In this document: positions 25,384 through 34,344 of the stretch, piece by piece
Layout: each line of letters starts with the position of its first letter
How positions within the stretch are numbered: the stretch's first letter is position 1
Assembly: GCF_900129755.1 (NCBI RefSeq)
Contig: NZ_FQWT01000001.1
Location: 62,001-126,000, forward strand
Origin: Chryseobacterium oranimense
GTDB taxonomy: Bacteria; Bacteroidota; Bacteroidia; Flavobacteriales; Weeksellaceae
Reading direction: 5' to 3'
DNA length: 64,000 bases
Notes under the pieces: model-generated
Databases searched by the model: none
Seen by the model: the letters and a program-made list of their open reading frames with translations, nothing else
Told to the model about the DNA's origin: nothing
Program-made: the position numbers and the translations under genes

Positions 25384-25391
25384 CAAATTTA
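25384..25391 (-). promoter_or_regulatory. -7 promoter element for phoH-like gene
   Basis: TAAATTTG on the minus strand, 44 nt upstream of the ATG, with a TTG at 25408-25410. It lies back to back with the promoter at 25415-25446. Confidence 0.45.
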
Positions 25392-25414
25392 TATCAATTC
25401 TTTTCTACAATCTT

Positions 25415-25446
25415 TTGTGGCTTTCTTTATATTTTAAATAACTTTG
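25415..25446 (+). promoter_or_regulatory. Bacteroidota-type promoter for the SAM hydrolase gene
   Basis: TTG at 25415-25417 and TAACTTTG at 25439-25446 are 21 nt apart, and the ATG is at 25477. Confidence 0.55.
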
Positions 25447-25476
25447 CAGGAAACACTATTTATTCTATCACAATCC

Positions 25477-26304
25477 ATGTCGATTATTACCCTTACTTCG
25501 GATTTCGGAAATTTAGATTACAGAGTTGCAGCTGTGAAAGGCAAAATCCTGTCTCTAAATCCTAAGGTTAATATTATTGATATTACCCATGATATCCAGG
25601 CTTTCAATCTTATACAAACCTCATATATAGTACGGAACGCCTACAAATATTTTCCAAAAGGAACTATTCATATCCTTTCTGTAGACAGTTTTTATAACAG
25701 ATCAAGGAAAAATATCCTGTATAAGGCAGACGGATCTTATTTTTTGGCAGCAGACAACGGACTTCTAAGCCTTATCTTTTTTGATATAAAGCCGGAAGCC
25801 ATATATGAAATTACCTTAAACAACCGCTTTGATGATGTGATCAACTTCACTTCTACTGATGTTTTTGTTCCTGCGGCAGTACATCTGGCCAATGGCGGAC
25901 TTCCGGAAGTGATCGGAAGGAAAATAGACACCTCCAAACAACTTCTGTTCCCGAAACCCGTATTCAATGAGTCTGAAAAAATGATCATTGGAGAAGTAAC
26001 GTATATTGATAATTTCGGAAATATAATATCAAATATCAGCAAAGACTTTTTCGAAAGCAGTGGTAAAGGAAATGAAGGTTTTACCATAAAATTCAGAAAT
26101 TTAACTCTTTCGAGGGTATATTCCAGCCATACAGAAGTGGTTTCGGACTGGGAAAGAGAAACGGAATTTCACGGACAGTCCGCAGCAATCTTCAATGACA
26201 GTCAGCTTTTGGAGCTTACCATCTATAAAGGAAGTAAAAAAAACGGGGCAAAAAGCCTGTTTGGACTCAATGTAGGCGAGAATATCTACGTTGAATTTGT
26301 CTAA
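25477..26304 (+). CDS. SAM hydroxide adenosyltransferase (S-adenosylmethionine hydrolase, DUF62)
   Basis: 275 residues of the chlorinase/fluorinase fold family. Conserved landmarks are ITLTSDFG near the N-terminus (Asp that contacts the ribose), DITHDIQAFN, DNGLLSLIF and, in the C-terminal barrel, YIDNFGNIISNIS. Non-halogenating members split SAM into adenosine and methionine with water. The flavobacterial context gives no sign of halogenation. The start at 25477 (MSIITLTSDFG) is used rather than the in-frame TTG at 25444. Confidence 0.88.
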   Translation: MSIITLTSDFGNLDYRVAAVKGKILSLNPKVNIIDITHDIQAFNLIQTSYIVRNAYKYFPKGTIHILSVDSFYNRSRKNILYKADGSYFLAADNGLLSLIFFDIKPEAIYEITLNNRFDDVINFTSTDVFVPAAVHLANGGLPEVIGRKIDTSKQLLFPKPVFNESEKMIIGEVTYIDNFGNIISNISKDFFESSGKGNEGFTIKFRNLTLSRVYSSHTEVVSDWERETEFHGQSAAIFNDSQLLELTIYKGSKKNGAKSLFGLNVGENIYVEFV

Positions 26305-26339
26305 AATTATATATTCCATAAAAAAACCGATTTTTTTTA

Positions 26340-26347
26340 TATATTTG
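26340..26347 (+). promoter_or_regulatory. -7 promoter element for the 2-oxo acid dehydrogenase E2 gene
   Basis: TATATTTG matches TAnnTTTG and ends 20 nt before the ATG. Confidence 0.5.
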
Positions 26348-26367
26348 TCAAAATCTAAAAATTAAAA

Positions 26368-27684
26368 ATGGCAGAATACAAATTATTGCTTCCTTCCATG
26401 GGAGAAGGTGTTATGGAAGCGACAATTATCACTTGGTTATTCAATGAAGGTGATAATGTAAAAGAGGATGATTCCGTAGTAGAAATTGCAACAGATAAGG
26501 TAGATTCAGACGTTCCGACACCAGTTTCGGGGAAAATTGTAAAAATACTTAAACAGAAGGACGAAGTTGCTAAAGTTGGTGAAGCCATTGCTATTTTAGA
26601 AATTGAAGGAGAAGGCGGAAATACAGCTTCAGAAGAAGTAACAACAGAAGCTCCGGCAGCTACTCCTGATACAGAAACTTTAAAGACCATTGAAGCGCCG
26701 TTACAGGCTACTCACTCCAATGTAGAATTTTCAGGTGACCTTTACCTGTCGCCGCTTGTAAAATCAATTGCACAGCAGGAAAACATTTCCGAATCTGAGC
26801 TTAAAACGATTAAAGGAAGTGGTTTAGAAGGAAGAATTACAAAAGAAGATATATTAGGATACGTTTCCAACAGAGGAAATCAACCGGCTCAGCAGGCAGC
26901 ACCTGTACAAACTGCAACTCCGGCAGCACCACAGGCTGTAGCTTCAGCTCCGGTTTCCACAGTTCCTGTAGCAGCTGGTGATGAGATCATTCCAATGGAC
27001 AGAATGAGAAAAATCATTGCTGAAAACATGGTAAAAGCAAAACAGATTGCTCCCCATGTTACTTCTTTCATTGAAACAGACGTTACCAATGTTGTAAAAT
27101 GGAGAAATAAGCATAAAGATATTTTTGAGAAACGTGAAGGAGAAAAACTGACTTTCATGCCGATTTTCGTGAAAGCTGTAGTGAAAGCTATCCAGGATTT
27201 CCCAATGATCAATGTTTCTGTCAATGGTGACAATATCATCAAAAAGAAAAATATCAATATCGGTATGGCGACTGCTTTACCGGATGGAAACCTTATCGTT
27301 CCAGTCATCAAGAATGCAGACCAGCTTTCACTTTCAGGTTTGGCAAAAGCAATCAACGACTTGGCTTACAGAGCAAGAAACAAGAAATTAAGACCTGAAG
27401 ATACTCAGGGAGCTACTTATACGATTTCTAACGTAGGCAGCTTTGGAAACCTGATGGGTACGCCTATTATTCCTCAGCCTCAGGTGGCAATTTTAGCTAT
27501 CGGTGCTATTGTAAAGAAGCCTGCTGTTCTTGAAACCAAAGACGGGGATGTAATTGCTATCCGTCAGCTGATGTTTATGTCTCACTCTTATGACCACAGA
27601 GTGGTAGACGGATCTTTAGGTGGAATGATGCTGAAACATGTTCATGATTATCTTCAGAACTGGGATCTGAATACAGAAATTTAA
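26368..27684 (+). CDS. Dihydrolipoamide acyltransferase (E2), branched-chain type 2-oxo acid dehydrogenase complex
   Basis: 438 residues. An N-terminal lipoyl domain carries the lipoylated Lys44 in EIATDKVDSDVP. An Ala/Pro/Thr-rich linker leads to the E3-binding domain (about 125-165, YLSPLVKSIAQQ, SGLEGRITKEDIL), and a second linker to the catalytic domain with active-site His in SHSYDHRVVDG. The variant TDKVDSDVP, with a single lipoyl domain, is usual for branched-chain or generic E2s rather than pyruvate E2. E1 and E3 are not in this window, and the succinyl-type E2 is encoded separately at 43688-44944. It ends at the hairpin at 27755-27784. Confidence 0.88.
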   Translation: MAEYKLLLPSMGEGVMEATIITWLFNEGDNVKEDDSVVEIATDKVDSDVPTPVSGKIVKILKQKDEVAKVGEAIAILEIEGEGGNTASEEVTTEAPAATPDTETLKTIEAPLQATHSNVEFSGDLYLSPLVKSIAQQENISESELKTIKGSGLEGRITKEDILGYVSNRGNQPAQQAAPVQTATPAAPQAVASAPVSTVPVAAGDEIIPMDRMRKIIAENMVKAKQIAPHVTSFIETDVTNVVKWRNKHKDIFEKREGEKLTFMPIFVKAVVKAIQDFPMINVSVNGDNIIKKKNINIGMATALPDGNLIVPVIKNADQLSLSGLAKAINDLAYRARNKKLRPEDTQGATYTISNVGSFGNLMGTPIIPQPQVAILAIGAIVKKPAVLETKDGDVIAIRQLMFMSHSYDHRVVDGSLGGMMLKHVHDYLQNWDLNTEI

Positions 27685-27754
27685 TATAGGATGACTGATA
27701 AGTGACCCATTATTTCAAAATCATGTGAAACCTATCAAAACATCTTACAATACA

Positions 27755-27784
27755 AAACCTTCGATATTTTCGAAGGTTTTTTCT
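27755..27784 (+). terminator. Rho-independent terminator of the E2 gene
   Basis: AAAACCTTCGA pairs with TCGAAGGTTTT around ATATTT, with further Ts after it. It lies 71 bp past the stop. Confidence 0.88.
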
Positions 27785-27877
27785 ATTAAAAGATTATCTG
27801 TACATTTGAGTCAAATACGAAAACTAACCGTAAAACAAAATAATTTTAAATAAAACACCACAACCCCATCTCAAAGT

Positions 27878-28069
27878 ATGAAAGAAGTAACTTTACTTGC
27901 AATTATTTCATTATGCATTATCATCGCCACTTATTTTATCGAATTGATCATAGGATTTTTCAACATTAATGAGATCATGTACGTATACCGTATTTGTGCT
28001 GTAATAAGCCTTCTGGGCTATGTCGGCATCTTGCCTTTCTTTATTAAGCTTTATCAAAAACAGCGATAA
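27878..28069 (+). CDS. Small two-helix membrane protein
   Basis: 63 residues with two hydrophobic helices (about 4-26 and 36-58) and a basic end (YQKQR). Its stop overlaps the next start by one base (TAATG), so the two small proteins are probably translationally coupled. No family recognised. Confidence 0.6.
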   Translation: MKEVTLLAIISLCIIIATYFIELIIGFFNINEIMYVYRICAVISLLGYVGILPFFIKLYQKQR

Positions 28070-28419
28070 TGGATCAGGAATTAAGAGAACTTTTCGAGAT
28101 CAAAGAAGATGAAAAAACATTGGCTTCAAAAAAGAAACCGGATATTATAAAGCATGTTCTCATCCGTCTTGGAATATTAATAGCCGGAACCATTGGTTTT
28201 ACCATAGTAATATTTAATGCCAGCGGTTGGGATGTTTTAGGTTACCTGATATTTATGTTTGGGTTTCATGCTTTATGGCTTGTCTGTATTCTTATCGAAT
28301 CAATCATTTTGCATATCAACAGAAAATACACTCTCAGGAATACCAATTTGATATTTACTGCTGCTATGCTGGTTCTTTATTGTATAGGATATATTACGGT
28401 GTTCAACCCACAGTTTTAA
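28069..28419 (+). CDS. Small membrane protein with three predicted helices
   Basis: 116 residues. A charged cytosolic N-terminus (MDQELRELFEIKEDEKTLASKKK) is followed by three transmembrane helices (about 30-50, 57-80 and 92-110). Its layout resembles 2TM-type or toxin-secretion accessory proteins of Bacteroidota, but I do not recognise a family. It is coupled to the preceding 63-residue membrane protein by a one-base overlap and followed by its own terminator. Confidence 0.65.
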   Translation: MDQELRELFEIKEDEKTLASKKKPDIIKHVLIRLGILIAGTIGFTIVIFNASGWDVLGYLIFMFGFHALWLVCILIESIILHINRKYTLRNTNLIFTAAMLVLYCIGYITVFNPQF

Positions 28420-28438
28420 TCAATATCAAAATGAATAT

Positions 28439-28463
28439 AAAAGCTTCCGAAGGGAAGCTTTTT
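28439..28463 (+). terminator. Rho-independent terminator after the two small membrane proteins
   Basis: AAAGCTTCC pairs with GGAAGCTTT around a 4-nt loop and is followed by TTTATTTT. It lies 20 bp past the stop. Confidence 0.85.
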
Positions 28464-28626
28464 ATTTTAGTGACGAATATGGGAGATTCTCTCAATAATA
28501 AATTAAAACTGACGTTGAAATTTCTTTGATCACTCCAAAAATCTGTAACATTTTATAATAAATACGAACTAACTATGTAATTGAATATCTCATTAACTGT
28601 TTTATAACAAACACCAATTCCAAAAT

Positions 28627-30049
28627 ATGAAACAAATTCTTCTGACTGCTTTAACTTTAAATATTTCTGCCTTCGCTTTTTCACAACAAACCAATCCGTT
28701 CAAATTAATTGATCATTATGCAAAAGAAGCTATTAAAACAAATCAAATTCCTGGCTTAGCTATTGGCATTATAAAGGATAATAAAGTAATTTTTGAGCAA
28801 TATTACGGTGCAGAAAACTCAGAAAAAGGTAGGCCCTGATTCAATGTTCAGGATCTATTCTACTTCAAAATTAATGACCAATGTCGGCATTTTCCAGCTG
28901 ATCGAACAGGGAAAATTATCTTTAGAAGACAATGTTTCAAAATATGTTGAAAACCTTCCGGAAGACTGGCAAAATATTAAGGTAAAGAACCTCCTGACCC
29001 ATTCTTCAGGAATGCCGGATTTTATTGCTTTTAATGATATTTTACCTGAATATTCCGGTTCTAAGACTATTGAACGTTTGAGCAAAGAAAAGATGGATTT
29101 TAAAACAGGAAATGAATTCAGATATAATCAAACGAATTATATGCTCCTTTCGATGATTATTGAGAAAATCACCGGACAATCTTTCGGGGATTTCATTTTG
29201 AACAGTCAATTTTATGATGCTAAAAACCAGGTGGTTTTTTCTTCAAATGCTCTTGAAAAAATTCCCAATCGTATTATAAAGTATAATTACAATCCGGAAA
29301 CAGAAAAATATGAAAAGTCTACAGATGTCGAAGGAAAAAAGGCATACCCGGGAAATGGATTGGCCATTACCCTACCTGCTTTCTTAAAATGGTGCAGTCA
29401 TTTGAGTAAAAATGATTTTTTAAGTCAAGGAACGAAAGATATGATGTGGCAGCCATTTGAGTATGGAAACAAAAAAGATGTTTTTGCCTATGGCTGGGAA
29501 ATCAATAAAACGAATAATATTCCGTCTTATGGTTTTTCTGGTGGAAATGTCAGCGCTTACAGGATTTTTCCACAAAATAATATGGCAATCATCATGATGT
29601 CAAACGGATATAATTTTTTCCCTGCACAATATCACATGATTAATCATCTTGCAGCTATTATGGACAAAAATTTAACCGATAATTATCTGCTGGCAGAAGA
29701 ATCCATTATTGCTGAATTCGCTAAACCGGATAATCCTGATGCTGAAAAAAATTACTACAAGATCAAAGCAAAAGACCCAAAATGGGATTTTGAAGGTACA
29801 TTAAATAATATCGGATATATTCTACTCAGAAATTCAAGGGCTAACGAAGCTATAAAGGTTTTTGCATTAAATGTTAAAGAAAAACCTCAGTCAGCGAATG
29901 CTTTTGATAGCTTGGGTGAAGGTTATTTTTCAATTAAAAATTATACCCTGGCTCTGGAAAGTTATAAAAAATCTTTAGAGTTAAATCCTGAAAACACTAA
30001 TGCTTCAAATATGATTAATAAAATACAGAATTTAACAACAAAAAATTAA
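28627..30049 (+). pseudogene. Serine hydrolase (beta-lactamase/class C-like) with TPR tail, broken by a frameshift
   Basis: Two frames together make one protein. 28627-28839 gives a signal peptide and the first strand (LAIGIIKDNKVIFEQYYGAE), then stops at KGRP. The next frame continues in homology with VGPDSMFRIYSTSKL, holding the active-site SxxK (Ser-Thr-Ser-Lys), then LLTHSSGMPDF and a C-terminal pair of TPR-like helices (residues near SANAFDSLGEGYFS). Removing one A from the A5 run at 28823-28827 joins the frames as ENSEKVGPDS. Intact relatives are periplasmic or secreted peptidases/esterases of about 470 residues. Either the gene is inactive, the run is phase-variable, or this is a sequencing error. 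The second frame has an internal ATG but would lack a signal peptide. Confidence 0.82.
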
Positions 30050-30080
30050 ATAGATTTAAATCAAATCGTTCAATAAAATC

Positions 30081-30107
30081 AATCCCGCGAAAGTTGGGAT
30101 TTTTTTA
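30081..30107 (+). terminator. Rho-independent terminator after the serine hydrolase
   Basis: AATCCC (30081-30086) pairs with GGGATT (30096-30101), followed by T7. Confidence 0.75.
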
Positions 30108-30263
30108 TTTGAAAATTTGAGTAATAATTTTATCTTTAAAACGAAACTGTTTAAAAGATTGGAATTTGAATTTAAGATAAGTTTTTAAAGCAATTTGTCT
30201 AAATTGAAAGACTAATTATATCATTGATTATTTAGCTGTAAATTCACACCACAAAAATACAAA

Positions 30264-31616
30264 ATGCTGAAAATCCTCTTCCTCATCCAAAAAGGCCTTA
30301 AAAAGTCTTTCGATAACATCCGCAACGAACAGCTGAAAAATAATCTGCTACAGGCTATTCCTTTCTGGATAGGCTCTGTCATCACAGGATTTTTTGCTGT
30401 AATGTATGCCAAGATATTCGCATGGGGAGAACACCTGTTGAATTTCATCATGAACTGGCACGCCTGGATGATTTTCATCATTGCTCCGATAGGTTTTGTT
30501 CTTTCCTGGTGGTTGGTAAAGGAGTTTGCCCCGAATGCTAAAGGCAGCGGTATTCCGCAGGTGATGGCGGCAGTAGAACTGGCCAATCCAAAGGAGCATA
30601 CCAAGATCAGAAGTCTTCTTAGCTTAAAGATTATTGTTTTTAAAATCATTTCATCCGTAGTTCTGGTTATCGGTGGCGGAGCTGTGGGACGAGAAGGACC
30701 TACCATCCAGATCGCCGGATCGGTTTTCAGAAAAGTGAATGAATATCTTCCGCACTGGTGGCCGAAGATTTCTAAAAAAAATATGATCATGACAGGTGCG
30801 GCAGCGGGACTTGCGGCAGCATTTAATACTCCTTTGGGAGGAATTGTATTTGCAGTGGAAGAACTTTCCAAAACGCATATCAATTATTTTAAAACAGCTT
30901 TATTTACTGCTGTGATCATTGCAGGTTTAACCGCACAGACTTTAGCAGGATCTTATTTATACTTAGGATATCCCAAAACGAATGATGTTTCACTGATGGT
31001 CATGTTCCCCATTATCCTTGTAGCAGGAACAGCCGGAATTCTGGCCAGCCAGCTTTCCGTAATGATGCTCAAAATGAATGACTGGAAAAAAAGAAAACTT
31101 AAAACCGACAGAGCCAATGTCCTTTTCCTCGTACTTTGTGCTTTGTTCATTGCCTCTATAGCCTATTTTATCAACCGTGAAATTCTGGGCTCAGGAAAAG
31201 AAATTATGGAAAGAGTTCTTTTTACCCAGGATAAACATGAAGAATGGTATGTCCCGGTTTTAAGGATGCTTGGTCCCGCTCTTTCTTTTACATCAGGTGG
31301 CGCAGGTGGAATCTTTGCCCCTGCCCTTACAGCTGGGGCCAGCATCGGTTCTGTGATCTCAGGAGCGATTCATTTAACTCCTAACGAAACGAACGTTGTC
31401 ATCCTCGGAGGAATGGTCGCTTTCCTTACCGGAATCACAAGAGCTCCGTTTACATCCGCCATTATCGTACTTGAAATGACTGACAGGCATTCCCTTATCT
31501 TTCACCTGATGCTGGCCGGTATGGTCTCTTCCCTTGTTTCTATTCTGGTAAGCAGACATTCCTTATATGATGTGATTAAAGTGAATTTCCTTACAGAGAT
31601 CAGAGGTAAAAATTAG
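30264..31616 (+). CDS. ClC-family chloride channel or H+/Cl- antiporter
   Basis: 450 residues with about ten membrane helices. The anion-selectivity motifs are in order: GSGIPQ (residues 94-99), GREGPT (142-147, with the gating Glu144) and GGIFAPALTAGA. The gating glutamate is present, as in both channels and antiporters. There is no cytoplasmic CBS pair after the last helix, so this is the short form of the family. Likely roles are acid resistance or chloride/fluoride-type anion handling. The gene stands alone between two terminators or spacers. Confidence 0.9.
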   Translation: MLKILFLIQKGLKKSFDNIRNEQLKNNLLQAIPFWIGSVITGFFAVMYAKIFAWGEHLLNFIMNWHAWMIFIIAPIGFVLSWWLVKEFAPNAKGSGIPQVMAAVELANPKEHTKIRSLLSLKIIVFKIISSVVLVIGGGAVGREGPTIQIAGSVFRKVNEYLPHWWPKISKKNMIMTGAAAGLAAAFNTPLGGIVFAVEELSKTHINYFKTALFTAVIIAGLTAQTLAGSYLYLGYPKTNDVSLMVMFPIILVAGTAGILASQLSVMMLKMNDWKKRKLKTDRANVLFLVLCALFIASIAYFINREILGSGKEIMERVLFTQDKHEEWYVPVLRMLGPALSFTSGGAGGIFAPALTAGASIGSVISGAIHLTPNETNVVILGGMVAFLTGITRAPFTSAIIVLEMTDRHSLIFHLMLAGMVSSLVSILVSRHSLYDVIKVNFLTEIRGKN

Positions 31617-31621
31617 TTCCG

Positions 31622-31733
31622 TGGTCCGGGATACAGGATTCGGGGTTTCAGTTGCTGTTTTTTTAACTTTGAATACGGAACTTTAAATTAAAACCCGCAT
31701 TACGAAACCCGAAACTATTTAACTCCCGGTATT
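31622..31733. repeat. Heptad-periodic intergenic tract 1
   Basis: 31623-31657 reads as consecutive 7-mers (GGTCCGG, GATACAG, GATTCGG, GGTTTCA, GTTGCTG). 31692-31726 does too (AACCCGC, ATTACGA, AACCCGA, AACTATT, TAACTCC). The two halves are roughly complementary in type. It separates the ClC gene from rpsF. Confidence 0.5.
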
Positions 31734-31762
31734 GCATATTAGAAATATATTTTCTAATTTTG
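31732..31762 (+). promoter_or_regulatory. Bacteroidota-type promoter for rpsF-rpsR
   Basis: TTG at 31732-31734 and TAATTTTG at 31755-31762 are 20 nt apart, and the rpsF ATG follows at 31797. This is one of the best consensus matches in the window. Confidence 0.6.
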
Positions 31763-31796
31763 CACCTCGAAATAATTAACAAATTCATTTAACATT

Positions 31797-32138
31797 ATGA
31801 ACAATTACGAAACTGTTTTCATTTTAACTCCCGTTCTATCTGATGCTCAGGTAGAGGAAGCAGTGAAAAAATTTGAAGATCTTTTAAAAGAAAAGAACTG
31901 TGAAATCGTTGCCAAAGAAAACTGGGGATTAAAAAAACTAGCTTATCCGATCCAATTAAAAAAGAACGGATTCTACACTTTAATCGAGTTTAAAGGTGAA
32001 GGTACTGTAGTTGCTGATTTAGAATTGGCATTCAAACGTGACGAAAGAGTAATCCGTTACCTGACTACAAAACTTGACAAGCACGCTGTTGAGTATGCTG
32101 TAACTAGAAGAACTAAAATCAAAGCAGCTAGAGCTTAA
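31797..32138 (+). CDS. rpsF: 30S ribosomal protein S6
   Basis: 113 residues with the S6 fold: [20 protein letters not shown] at the start, [19 protein letters not shown] in the middle, and the basic C-terminal tail. S6 binds 16S rRNA with S18, encoded next. The order rpsF-rpsR-rplI is the usual one. The only ribosomal gene cluster in this window. Confidence 0.97.
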   Translation: MNNYETVFILTPVLSDAQVEEAVKKFEDLLKEKNCEIVAKENWGLKKLAYPIQLKKNGFYTLIEFKGEGTVVADLELAFKRDERVIRYLTTKLDKHAVEYAVTRRTKIKAARA

Positions 32139-32169
32139 TTATTAACCCTATTTTTAAAAAAGACAAGAC

Positions 32170-32472
32170 ATGGCAATAGACGAAATGGCTAAACAAGCCT
32201 CAGCTGGAGGAGAATCTGAAGTAAAATTCCTTACTCCACTTGATATCAATACAAAATCTGAAAAGAAATATTGTAGATTCAAAAAATACGGAATTAAGCA
32301 CGTTGATTACAAAGATGCTGATTTCTTATTACAGTTCGTAAACGAGCAAGGTAAAATCTTACCAAGAAGATACACTGGAACTTCTTTAAAATACCAAAGA
32401 AAAGTTTCTGCTGCTATCAAAAGAGCAAGACACCTTTCTTTACTACCTTACGTAGCTGACTTATTGAAATAA
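32170..32472 (+). CDS. rpsR: 30S ribosomal protein S18
   Basis: 100 residues. The S18 core includes [18 protein letters not shown] and [31 protein letters not shown]. An extra N-terminal stretch of about 25 residues, usual in Bacteroidota S18, precedes it. It is 31 bp after rpsF. The CxxC zinc pair of some S18 proteins is not present; one Cys remains (YCRF). Confidence 0.97.
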   Translation: MAIDEMAKQASAGGESEVKFLTPLDINTKSEKKYCRFKKYGIKHVDYKDADFLLQFVNEQGKILPRRYTGTSLKYQRKVSAAIKRARHLSLLPYVADLLK

Positions 32473-32488
32473 GACAAAAAAATAAATA

Positions 32489-32514
32489 AGAGAAGAGGGC
32501 AACCTCTTCTTTTG
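32489..32514 (+). terminator. Hairpin between rpsR and rplI
   Basis: AGAAGAGG (32491-32498) pairs with CCTCTTCT (32503-32510), followed by TTTTG. It may end the rpsF-rpsR transcript or let only part of transcription through to rplI. Confidence 0.7.
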
Positions 32515-32535
32515 TTGCTGAATAAAATAATTAAT

Positions 32536-32611
32536 TCTAACTTGATTTTAGATTTCAGATGTCAGAACAAAGGCTTAAGGCTAACTTCTAATATCTAACT
32601 TCTAACATCTA
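32536..32611. repeat. Heptad-periodic intergenic tract 2
   Basis: The spacer between rpsR and rplI reads in register as 7-mers: TTGATTT, TAGATTT, CAGATGT, CAGAACA, AAGGCTT, AAGGCTA, ACTTCTA, ATATCTA, ACTTCTA, ACATCTA. Each is similar to its neighbours, but the tract drifts in sequence along its length. Confidence 0.6.
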
Positions 32612-32628
32612 AAAAAAGGACAACAACA

Positions 32629-33135
32629 ATGGATATCATCCTAAAAAAAGACGTAGAAAACTTAGGACTTGAGTTTGATACAGTAAGCGTAAAACCTGGT
32701 TATGCAAGAAACTTCCTAATCCCTCAAGGATTTGCACTTTTAGCTACTCCTAAAAACAAAGCAGCTTTAGAAGCTACTTTAGAGGCTAGAAAAGAAGAAG
32801 AAGCTAAATTAATCGCTACAGCTAACGGTGTAGTTGAGCAATTGAAGAAAACATCTATTACTATCCCTGCAAAAGTAGGTTCTGGTGATAAATTATTCGG
32901 ATCTATCAACAATGCTGATCTTGCTGAAGCTTTAGGAAAAGCTGGTGTTTCTGTAGAGAAAAAATACATCAAAATTCCTGGTAACACAATCAAGAGAACT
33001 GGTAAATTCTCAGCTCTTATCAGACTTCACAGAAATGTTGAGTACAACTATGAATTCGACATTGTATCTGATGCTCCTGTAGTAGCTGCTCCAGCTGCTA
33101 AAAAAGAGGAAGTAAAATCTGAAGAAGAAGCTTAA
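32629..33135 (+). CDS. rplI: 50S ribosomal protein L9
   Basis: 168 residues. The N-terminal domain MDIILKKDVENLGLE.. GYARNFLIPQGFA is followed by the long connecting helix (ALEATLEARKEEEAKL) and the C-terminal domain. The Ala/Glu/Lys-rich tail (VAAPAAKKEEVKSEEEA) is longer than in E. coli. It is separated from rpsR by a hairpin and a heptad-repeat tract. Confidence 0.97.
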   Translation: MDIILKKDVENLGLEFDTVSVKPGYARNFLIPQGFALLATPKNKAALEATLEARKEEEAKLIATANGVVEQLKKTSITIPAKVGSGDKLFGSINNADLAEALGKAGVSVEKKYIKIPGNTIKRTGKFSALIRLHRNVEYNYEFDIVSDAPVVAAPAAKKEEVKSEEEA

Positions 33136-33165
33136 TAAGCTAACTGAGAGTTTTCTCTAAATATA

Positions 33166-33193
33166 AAACCACTTCGTTCGAAGTGGTTTTTTT
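33166..33193 (+). terminator. Rho-independent terminator of rplI
   Basis: AAACCACTTCG pairs with CGAAGTGGTTT, followed by T-rich sequence. It lies 31 bp past the stop. Confidence 0.9.
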
Positions 33194-33240
33194 GTGCTTA
33201 ATTTGCGGATACTTTTAACTACCCCTTCTTTTTACTCTGC

Positions 33241-33267
33241 AAAATCCACCCCTTCAGGGAAGGGGAA
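33241..33267. repeat. Intergenic GC-rich element, copy A
   Basis: AAAATCCACCCCTTCAGGG and the following AAGGGGAAT contain a CCCCTTC/GAAGGGG inverted repeat. A 5-bp shorter reverse-complement copy lies at 42491-42513. Confidence 0.5.
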
Positions 33268-33322
33268 TCTGGTAATGATATAAATTCTATATAATTACCT
33301 AAGAAATCGTTACCTTGCAATA

Positions 33323-33399
33323 TATCACGTAACTCGAATCACGAATCACGAATCACGAATCCCGAACCCAAAAACTCTCCTACTTTCCAACTCTCCAAG
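33323..33399. repeat. Heptad-periodic intergenic tract 3 (AATCACG repeats)
   Basis: Consecutive 7-mers TATCACG, TAACTCG, AATCACG (three times), AATCCCG, AACCCAA, AAACTCT, then CCTACTT, TCCAACT, CTCCAAG. The exact triplication at 33337-33357 makes the register unmistakable. It lies between rplI and the AraC-family gene. Confidence 0.7.
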
Positions 33400-33403
33400 C
33401 AGC

Positions 33404-34309
33404 TTATCTATCCCCTCTCAGTTTCTGCTGATACTCCGTTGGCGGTACTCCAATAACCTTCTTAAAGATATTACTGAATGAGGACAGGCTGTTGTATCCC
33501 ACCATCATAGATATTTCGTACATATTGTACTTTCCCTCCAGCATGAGCTCCAGAGAACGGGTAATCCTCAATGCACGCAGAAAACGGACGTAATTCATCC
33601 CGAGAATCTCTTTAAACTTCCGCGAAAGGGTTCTTGTACTCATTCCGAATTCTTTTGCCGTAGATTCAATGGTAAGAGGCTTTTCCAGGTTGGCGTGAAT
33701 ATATTTTGCAATCTTCAGCAGGGTTTCGTCTTTGGGAAACGGATGCTGCACCGGAAAAGCCAGTTTCTTATCTCTTTTCTCAGGAAGAATTCCTTTTAAA
33801 GCTTTGAGGAAATAATATTTTGCCCCGTCATTTTTTGTGATTTTCCCATCCCAGCCTTTTGTATATAAAATCATTTCTCTAAGCAAATGGCTCACTGAAT
33901 AAATATTAATTTCATCAAAAAAGCCATTTTCGTTTTCTTCTTTTTTAAAATAGAAATTGTAAAGATCAACTTTGGGACTTGTTGAAAAAATATAGTGCGG
34001 GGTTCCTGCAGGGATCCACATAAAACATCTTGCGGGAAGATACCAGTGTTTGAGATCTGTAAAAACATGAACGATTCCGCCCTCTGCATAAACCAATTGG
34101 GCGGAACTGTGATGATGAATATCCGTAGTTACATCCCCTGTAAGTACATTGTAGATATAAAATTCCGCATCCTCTTCTTCTACTGCTTTAAAATGGCTGT
34201 CATTCATTACATAAAGATATAAAGAAAATTTTGAATTGGCGTAAATGAGCAAATCTTTTTCTGTTTTCACAAATCGGGTCTTATAGCGGACTCCGTAACT
34301 TTGCTGCAT
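33404..34309 (-). CDS. AraC-family transcriptional regulator of the neighbouring efflux operon
   Basis: About 302 residues. The N-terminal cupin-like region (about 40-150, HHHSSAQLVYAEGGIVHVFT and IPAGTPHYI) resembles a small-molecule sensor. The C-terminal AraC double helix-turn-helix (about 205-300) contains LTIESTAKEFGMSTRTLSRKF and YNSLSSFSNIFKKVIGVPPTEYQ. Divergent from the TolC-HlyD-MFS operon with only 35 bp between the starts, so it very likely controls that operon and itself. The start is taken as the ATG at 34309; the frame extends to an in-frame TTG at 34318. Confidence 0.85.
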   Translation of the reverse strand: MQQSYGVRYKTRFVKTEKDLLIYANSKFSLYLYVMNDSHFKAVEEEDAEFYIYNVLTGDVTTDIHHHSSAQLVYAEGGIVHVFTDLKHWYLPARCFMWIPAGTPHYIFSTSPKVDLYNFYFKKEENENGFFDEINIYSVSHLLREMILYTKGWDGKITKNDGAKYYFLKALKGILPEKRDKKLAFPVQHPFPKDETLLKIAKYIHANLEKPLTIESTAKEFGMSTRTLSRKFKEILGMNYVRFLRALRITRSLELMLEGKYNMYEISMMVGYNSLSSFSNIFKKVIGVPPTEYQQKLRGDR

Positions 34310-34344
34310 CAAAATCAATCTAGCAAAAATCCTTTAATTAAATT

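Noticed and set aside
28793..30049. Programmed ribosomal frameshift in the serine hydrolase
   Set aside because: The A5-G run gives no recognised slippery heptamer with a downstream pseudoknot; loss of frame or a sequencing error is simpler.
30221..30883. 220-residue minus-strand frame opposite the ClC gene
   Set aside because: Shadow of a membrane-protein gene whose plus-strand product has all three ClC selectivity motifs.
33323..33364. Tandem AATCACG units as a CRISPR array
   Set aside because: The units are 7 bp and adjoin without spacers, and no cas gene is nearby.
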